Of a stretch of 10,623 bases of DNA, positions 7,354-10,623 are shown in pieces. Under the pieces are notes generated by a model. It had not been told where the DNA came from. It saw only the letters and a program-made list of their open reading frames with translations, and ran no database searches. The stretch lies in NCBI GenBank assembly GCA_040268355.1, contig JAWRIT010000140.1, forward strand, positions 1 through 10,623, read 5' to 3'. Source of the stretch: UBA1367 sp040268355 (GTDB lineage: Bacteria > Actinomycetota > Coriobacteriia > Coriobacteriales > Atopobiaceae). A program made the position numbers and the translations under genes. Numbering within the stretch: position 1 is the stretch's first letter; every line of letters starts with the position of its first letter.

Positions 7354-7836
7354 TCACCCGGAAAAACCCTCGTCCTCGCAAAGCGGTCCCGCCAGGCCGT
7401 CGGCCGCCTCGGTGGCCAGCTGGTCGCAGCGCTCGTTCAGCTCATGCCCGGCGTGGCCCTTGACCCACACCCAGCTCACCTGATGCGGCTCCATGGCGGC
7501 GAGCAGGCGCTTCCACAGGTCCACGTTCTTCACCGGCTGCTTGCCGGCCGTCTTCCAGCCACGCTTGAGCCAGCCCTGCACCCAACGCTTGTTGAAGGCG
7601 TTCACCACGTACTGCGAGTCCGAGTGAATCTCGACCTCGCACGGGCGCAGCAGCGCCTCCAGGGCGACGACGACCGCGAGCAGCTCCATGCGGTTGTTGG
7701 TGGTCGAGCGATAGCCGCAGCTCAGCTCGCGACGATGCTCCGTGCCCGCCGGATCGGTGTAGAGCAGCACCGCGCCGTAGCCGCCGGGACCGGGGTTGCC
7801 CCGCGAGGAGCCGTCGGTGTAGACCGTCACGCGCAT
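7354..7836 (-). CDS. rnhA: Ribonuclease HI
   Basis: Degrades the RNA strand of RNA-DNA hybrids (R-loops and primers) in the cytoplasm, using two metal ions. The protein has 160 residues, close to the 155 of E. coli RNase HI. The catalytic set is complete: D8 in VYTDGSSRGNPGPGG, E51 in NNRMELLAV, D73 in HSDSQYVVNA and D138 in NERCDQLA, with the mobile-loop histidine H128 in KGHAGH. The tryptophan-rich basic handle (about 85-109, including RGWKTAGKQPVKNVDLWK) is present, as in the E. coli enzyme, so this is a handle-bearing type 1 RNase H. No N-terminal hybrid-binding domain is seen. I chose the ATG at 7836, where AGGTGG lies 4 bases upstream and the beta strand RVTVYTDGS begins at once; an in-frame GTG at 7893 would add 19 unlikely residues and overlap polA. 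It follows the polA stop by 31 bases, so co-transcription is likely. Confidence 0.98.
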   Translation of the reverse strand: MRVTVYTDGSSRGNPGPGGYGAVLLYTDPAGTEHRRELSCGYRSTTNNRMELLAVVVALEALLRPCEVEIHSDSQYVVNAFNKRWVQGWLKRGWKTAGKQPVKNVDLWKRLLAAMEPHQVSWVWVKGHAGHELNERCDQLATEAADGLAGPLCEDEGFSG

Positions 7837-7840
7837 CAGG

Positions 7841-7846
7841 CCACCT
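7841..7846 (-). promoter_or_regulatory. Ribosome binding site deciding the rnhA start
   Basis: AGGTGG on the minus strand lies 4 bases upstream of the ATG at 7836, within the 31-base polA-rnhA gap. It supports the short start over the GTG at 7893. Confidence 0.6.
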
Positions 7847-7867
7847 GAGGCCTCGCCAGCAGGCACG

Positions 7868-10561
7868 CTACTTCGCCTCCGCCCAGTTGGCACCGACGCT
7901 CACCTCGGCTACCAGCGGGACGCGCAGCGACGCCACGTCCTCCATGGTCTCCCGCACCAGCTCGGAGAGCGCCGCCACCTCCGAGGTCGGTACCTCGAAG
8001 TCCAGCTCGTCGTGGATCTGCAGGACCATCTTCGCGGCAAGCCCCTCCTGCCTCAGACGCGCCGCCACGCGTATCATCGCGATCTTGATGATGTCGGCCG
8101 CCGTCCCCTGCATAGGGTGGTTCATGGCGGTGCGCTCGGCAAAGGCCCGCAGCTGGAAGTTGCGGTTGTCTATGTCTTTGGTGTGACGCTTGCGTCCGTA
8201 CAGGGTGCTCACGTACTTGTGGGCCTTGGCGAAGGCGACCTGCGCGTCTAGGAAGGCCCGCACGCCGGGGTACGCCTCGAAGTAGCGGTCGATCATCGAC
8301 TGCGCCTCGGCGCGACCGATCTTGAGGGAGCTGGCCAGGCCAAAGGCCTGCTGACCATAGACGATGCCAAAGTTGACCGCCTTCGCACGGCTGCGCAGCT
8401 CCGGCGTGACCTCGTCTGTGGGCACGCCAAAGACGCGGGCGGCCGTGGCCGCATGGAAGTCCTCGCCCTCGTTGAAGGCCGCGACCAGATGCTCGTCGGC
8501 CGAGAGGTGCGCCAGCAGGCGCAGCTCGATCTGCGAGTAGTCGCAGGCCAGAAAGACGTTGTCAGTGGGCACGGTGAAGGCCGTGCGGACGCGGTGGCCC
8601 AACGGCGAGCGCGTGGGGATGTTCTGCAGGTTGGGCTCGGAGCTCGAGAGTCGGCCCGTGGCCGCCACCGTCTGGTTGAGCGAGGTGTGGATGCGCCCGT
8701 CGCCCCTGATCAGCTCCGGCAGCGCGTCGAGATAGGTCGACTTGATCTTGGCGCGCTCGCGGTACTCGAGCACGTCGGCCACCAGCGGGTCCGCGCTCAG
8801 GTCCTGGAGCACCTTGGCGTTGGTGGAATAATAGCCGCGCCGGGTCCGCTTGAGCCCTGCCGTCGGCAGGCCGCGCACGTCAAAGAGCACGTGGGAGAGC
8901 TGCATGGGCGAGTCGACGTTGAACTTCTCCCCCGCCGCCTCATAGATGCGCTCCACCATCTCGTCGATCTCGGAGCCCAGCTCGGCCGACTGCTCGCGCA
9001 GGATCTTCGGGTCGGCGTGCAGACCCGTCCGCTCCATTCCTAGCAGCACCGGCAGCAGGGGCATCTCGACCTTCTCCATGAGCTCGAGCGAGTTGTCGGC
9101 CGCGAGGGCGTCCGCGAGCACCGGCCGCAGCGCCTGGGCCGCGGCTGCCTCGAGCGCGGCCTGCGGCAGCTCGTCGGTGGGCTCGGGCAGCGCTGTCTGC
9201 AGGTAGCGCTCCGTGAGGTCGGCGATGCCGAACGAGGCGAGGTGCACGTGGTCGGAGTCGAGGAGATAGGCCGCCACGCCCAGGTCAAAGATACGAGCGG
9301 GATCGACCTCGTGGGCCCCTATCAGCGCATGTTGCGAGGAGTCGGACGGGCACAGCTCGTGGAGCAGCGCCTTGACGTCCCCTGCCACCAGGCGTCCCTC
9401 GCGCACGACGCGTTCGAGCAGCTGGAGCGCCTCGTCTCCCTCCAAACGCACCATCGAGCGCTGGTTGGCGAACCAGATGGCGACCGGCGCGTCCTGTGCG
9501 TCCGCGAGCATGAGGCTCATCTGGCCGCGCCGCTTGGGGGCCGCCTGGGCCTCTGCGGCCGCAGCCACCCACGAGCCGTTGACGATGGCCGCGCGCACCT
9601 CCCCCGCGTCGTCGAGCACGGCGGGGATGGGCAGCGTCGGCTCCGCCTCGGCCGCGGCGGCGAGCGCCTCCTGCCCGCCCAGACGCACCAGACGCTTAGT
9701 CATGCCGGTGAAGCCCAGCGCCGAGAACGCCTCCACGACCTCCGTGGCGTCGAAGGTGGGGAACTGCGCGTCGGCAAGGTCCAGCTCGATGGGCGCGTCG
9801 GTGCGGATGGTCGCGACCTCGCGGCTGAGCAGGGCGTCGTCGATATGGGCGCGCAGGTTCTCGCCCATCTTGCCCTTGACCTCGTCGGCGTGGGCGATGA
9901 CCTCGTCGAGGTTGCCGTACTGCGCGATGAGCGCCGACGCCTTCTTGGGACCGATGCCCGGCACGCCGGGGATGTTGTCCGAGCTGTCTCCCTTGAGGCC
10001 GTAGAAGTCGGGCACGAGCGCCGGCGTGATGCCATGGTAGAGGTCGTCGACGCTCTCCGGGTCCATGATGGCGACGTCCGACATGCCCTTCTTGGTGGAG
10101 ACGACCTTGACGTGGTCGGTCGCGAGCTGGTAGAGGTCACGGTCGCCGGTGAAGAGGTACATCTCGTACCCGGCCGCCTCGCCCCGCCGCGCCAGGGTGC
10201 CCAGGATGTCGTCGCCCTCCCAGCCCTCGAGCTCCGCCACGGGCACGTCGAGAGCCGTGAGCAGCTCCTTGACCATGGGGAACTGCTCGCGCAGCGCAGG
10301 GTCCATGGGCGGGCGTTGGGCCTTGTACTGGGGCAGCATCTCGATGCGCACGGCCGGCCTGCCCTTGTCGAAGGCGCAGATGACGCCGTCGGGCGCAAAG
10401 GTCTCGACCAGCTTGATGAACATGTTGAAGAAGCCGAAGAGCGCGTTGGTCGCGCGGCCGTCCGGTGCGCTCATGGGCTGGCGAATGGCGTGGAACGCGC
10501 GGTGCATGAGCGAGTTGCCATCGATGACGGCGATGGTGCGTCGGGCGGACGTCTCGGGCAT
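7868..10561 (-). CDS. polA: DNA polymerase I
   Basis: 897 residues, a full-length family A polymerase that fills gaps and removes RNA primers in replication and repair. The N-terminal 5'-3' exonuclease/flap domain (about 8-295) has its acidic metal ligands: D14, E115/D117/D118 in WEGDDILG, D140/D142 in TGDRDLYQL, D192/D195 in GDSSDNIPG, then a helix-hairpin-helix GVPGIGPKKA. The middle domain (about 310-460) sits where the 3'-5' proofreading exonuclease belongs, but I find no DxE motif, and the 'NxKYD' site reads GDVKALL, so proofreading is probably lost. The polymerase domain is intact: motif A DYSQIELR (D674), motif B RSRAKAVNFGIVYG (R723, K727, F731, Y735), motif C QIHDELDFE (D851). F731 is the position where Phe rather than Tyr favours discrimination against dideoxynucleotides. 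The start ATG has GAGAGGA 6 bases upstream. It is first in the run of genes and has its own likely promoter. Confidence 0.99.
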   Translation of the reverse strand: MPETSARRTIAVIDGNSLMHRAFHAIRQPMSAPDGRATNALFGFFNMFIKLVETFAPDGVICAFDKGRPAVRIEMLPQYKAQRPPMDPALREQFPMVKELLTALDVPVAELEGWEGDDILGTLARRGEAAGYEMYLFTGDRDLYQLATDHVKVVSTKKGMSDVAIMDPESVDDLYHGITPALVPDFYGLKGDSSDNIPGVPGIGPKKASALIAQYGNLDEVIAHADEVKGKMGENLRAHIDDALLSREVATIRTDAPIELDLADAQFPTFDATEVVEAFSALGFTGMTKRLVRLGGQEALAAAAEAEPTLPIPAVLDDAGEVRAAIVNGSWVAAAAEAQAAPKRRGQMSLMLADAQDAPVAIWFANQRSMVRLEGDEALQLLERVVREGRLVAGDVKALLHELCPSDSSQHALIGAHEVDPARIFDLGVAAYLLDSDHVHLASFGIADLTERYLQTALPEPTDELPQAALEAAAAQALRPVLADALAADNSLELMEKVEMPLLPVLLGMERTGLHADPKILREQSAELGSEIDEMVERIYEAAGEKFNVDSPMQLSHVLFDVRGLPTAGLKRTRRGYYSTNAKVLQDLSADPLVADVLEYRERAKIKSTYLDALPELIRGDGRIHTSLNQTVAATGRLSSSEPNLQNIPTRSPLGHRVRTAFTVPTDNVFLACDYSQIELRLLAHLSADEHLVAAFNEGEDFHAATAARVFGVPTDEVTPELRSRAKAVNFGIVYGQQAFGLASSLKIGRAEAQSMIDRYFEAYPGVRAFLDAQVAFAKAHKYVSTLYGRKRHTKDIDNRNFQLRAFAERTAMNHPMQGTAADIIKIAMIRVAARLRQEGLAAKMVLQIHDELDFEVPTSEVAALSELVRETMEDVASLRVPLVAEVSVGANWAEAK

Positions 10562-10567
10562 GGGGAT

Positions 10568-10574
10568 TCCTCTC
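10568..10574 (-). promoter_or_regulatory. polA ribosome binding site
   Basis: GAGAGGA on the minus strand, 6 bases before the ATG at 10561, with ideal spacing. It confirms the polA start. Confidence 0.65.
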
Positions 10575-10589
10575 GTTCGGGTGCTCCCG

Positions 10590-10595
10590 ATTGTA
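10590..10595 (-). promoter_or_regulatory. Probable polA -10 promoter element
   Basis: TACAAT on the minus strand matches the TATAAT consensus at five of six bases. It would start transcription near 10583, leaving a leader of about 21 bases that carries the ribosome binding site. The matching -35 box would fall at about 10612-10618, inside the terminal G run, so it cannot be judged. The surrounding bases are a small AT-rich island in very GC-rich DNA. A perfect odd palindrome, GCGTT-T-AACGC (10596-10606), abuts it upstream and could be an operator or chance. Confidence 0.4.
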
Positions 10596-10609
10596 GCGTT
10601 AAACGCGGC

Positions 10610-10623
10610 GGGGGGGGGGGGGG
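10610..10623. other. Terminal run of 14 G (probable contig edge or artefact)
   Basis: The window ends in an uninterrupted run of 14 G on the plus strand. Long G runs are typical of low-signal read ends on two-colour sequencers and of contig edges. I would not treat these bases as reliable genomic sequence. Confidence 0.6.

Noticed and set aside
6379..7848. Plus-strand open frame of 489 codons opposite rnhA and the hydrolase gene
   Set aside because: Same codon-aligned antisense effect; no domain, no ribosome binding site judged convincing, and two confident genes on the other strand.
1..10623. Defence system, CRISPR array, mobile element or novel system
   Set aside because: All coding space is taken up by replication/repair housekeeping genes, one HTH protein and one hydrolase. 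I saw no direct-repeat array, transposase, integrase or toxin-antitoxin pair. AddAB has anti-phage consequences by degrading DNA ends but is not a dedicated defence island.

Overview
The window is a high-GC bacterial stretch in which every supported gene lies on the minus strand. Transcription therefore runs from the right end (10623) toward the left end (1). In that order the genes are: DNA polymerase I (polA), ribonuclease HI (rnhA), an Mbeg1-like/DUF2974 alpha/beta hydrolase, a YerC/TrpR-related DNA-binding protein, an AddB-like helicase-nuclease subunit, and the first ~797 codons of an AddA/UvrD-like helicase that runs off the left edge. No gap between genes exceeds about 115 bases. I saw no tRNA, rRNA, CRISPR array, insertion sequence or phage gene.

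Organism: the very high GC, the strict avoidance of TTA, CTA and TCA codons, and a Firmicutes-like gene set (AddAB rather than RecBCD or AdnAB, a YerC-type regulator, an Mbeg1-like hydrolase) suggest a high-GC Gram-positive. Coriobacteriia (the Olsenella/Atopobium/Collinsella kind) is my best guess. This is inference from gene content; no marker here fixes the taxonomy.

Layout: 7354-10561 holds polA and rnhA, 31 bases apart. Both act on RNA-DNA hybrids and Okazaki primers. 6085-7290 is the hydrolase, with a GHSKG nucleophile elbow and no obvious DNA-related role. 5665-5970 is the small helix-turn-helix protein. 1-5567 is the addB-addA pair, joined as TAG|ATG with no base between and in the same reading frame. 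Together AddA (motor) and AddB (inactive-helicase scaffold with an Fe-S staple and a PD-(D/E)XK nuclease) should process double-strand DNA ends for RecA-dependent repair. The theme is replication and repair, with two less expected genes in the middle.

It looks like an ordinary chromosomal housekeeping region. Points of interest are a PolA whose proofreading residues appear lost, the addB|addA in-frame junction, a TrpR-like regulator just upstream of addBA, a hydrolase inside a DNA-maintenance cluster, and a 1676-codon antisense open frame that codon bias explains. The right end is a run of 14 G and is probably a contig edge or sequencing artefact.
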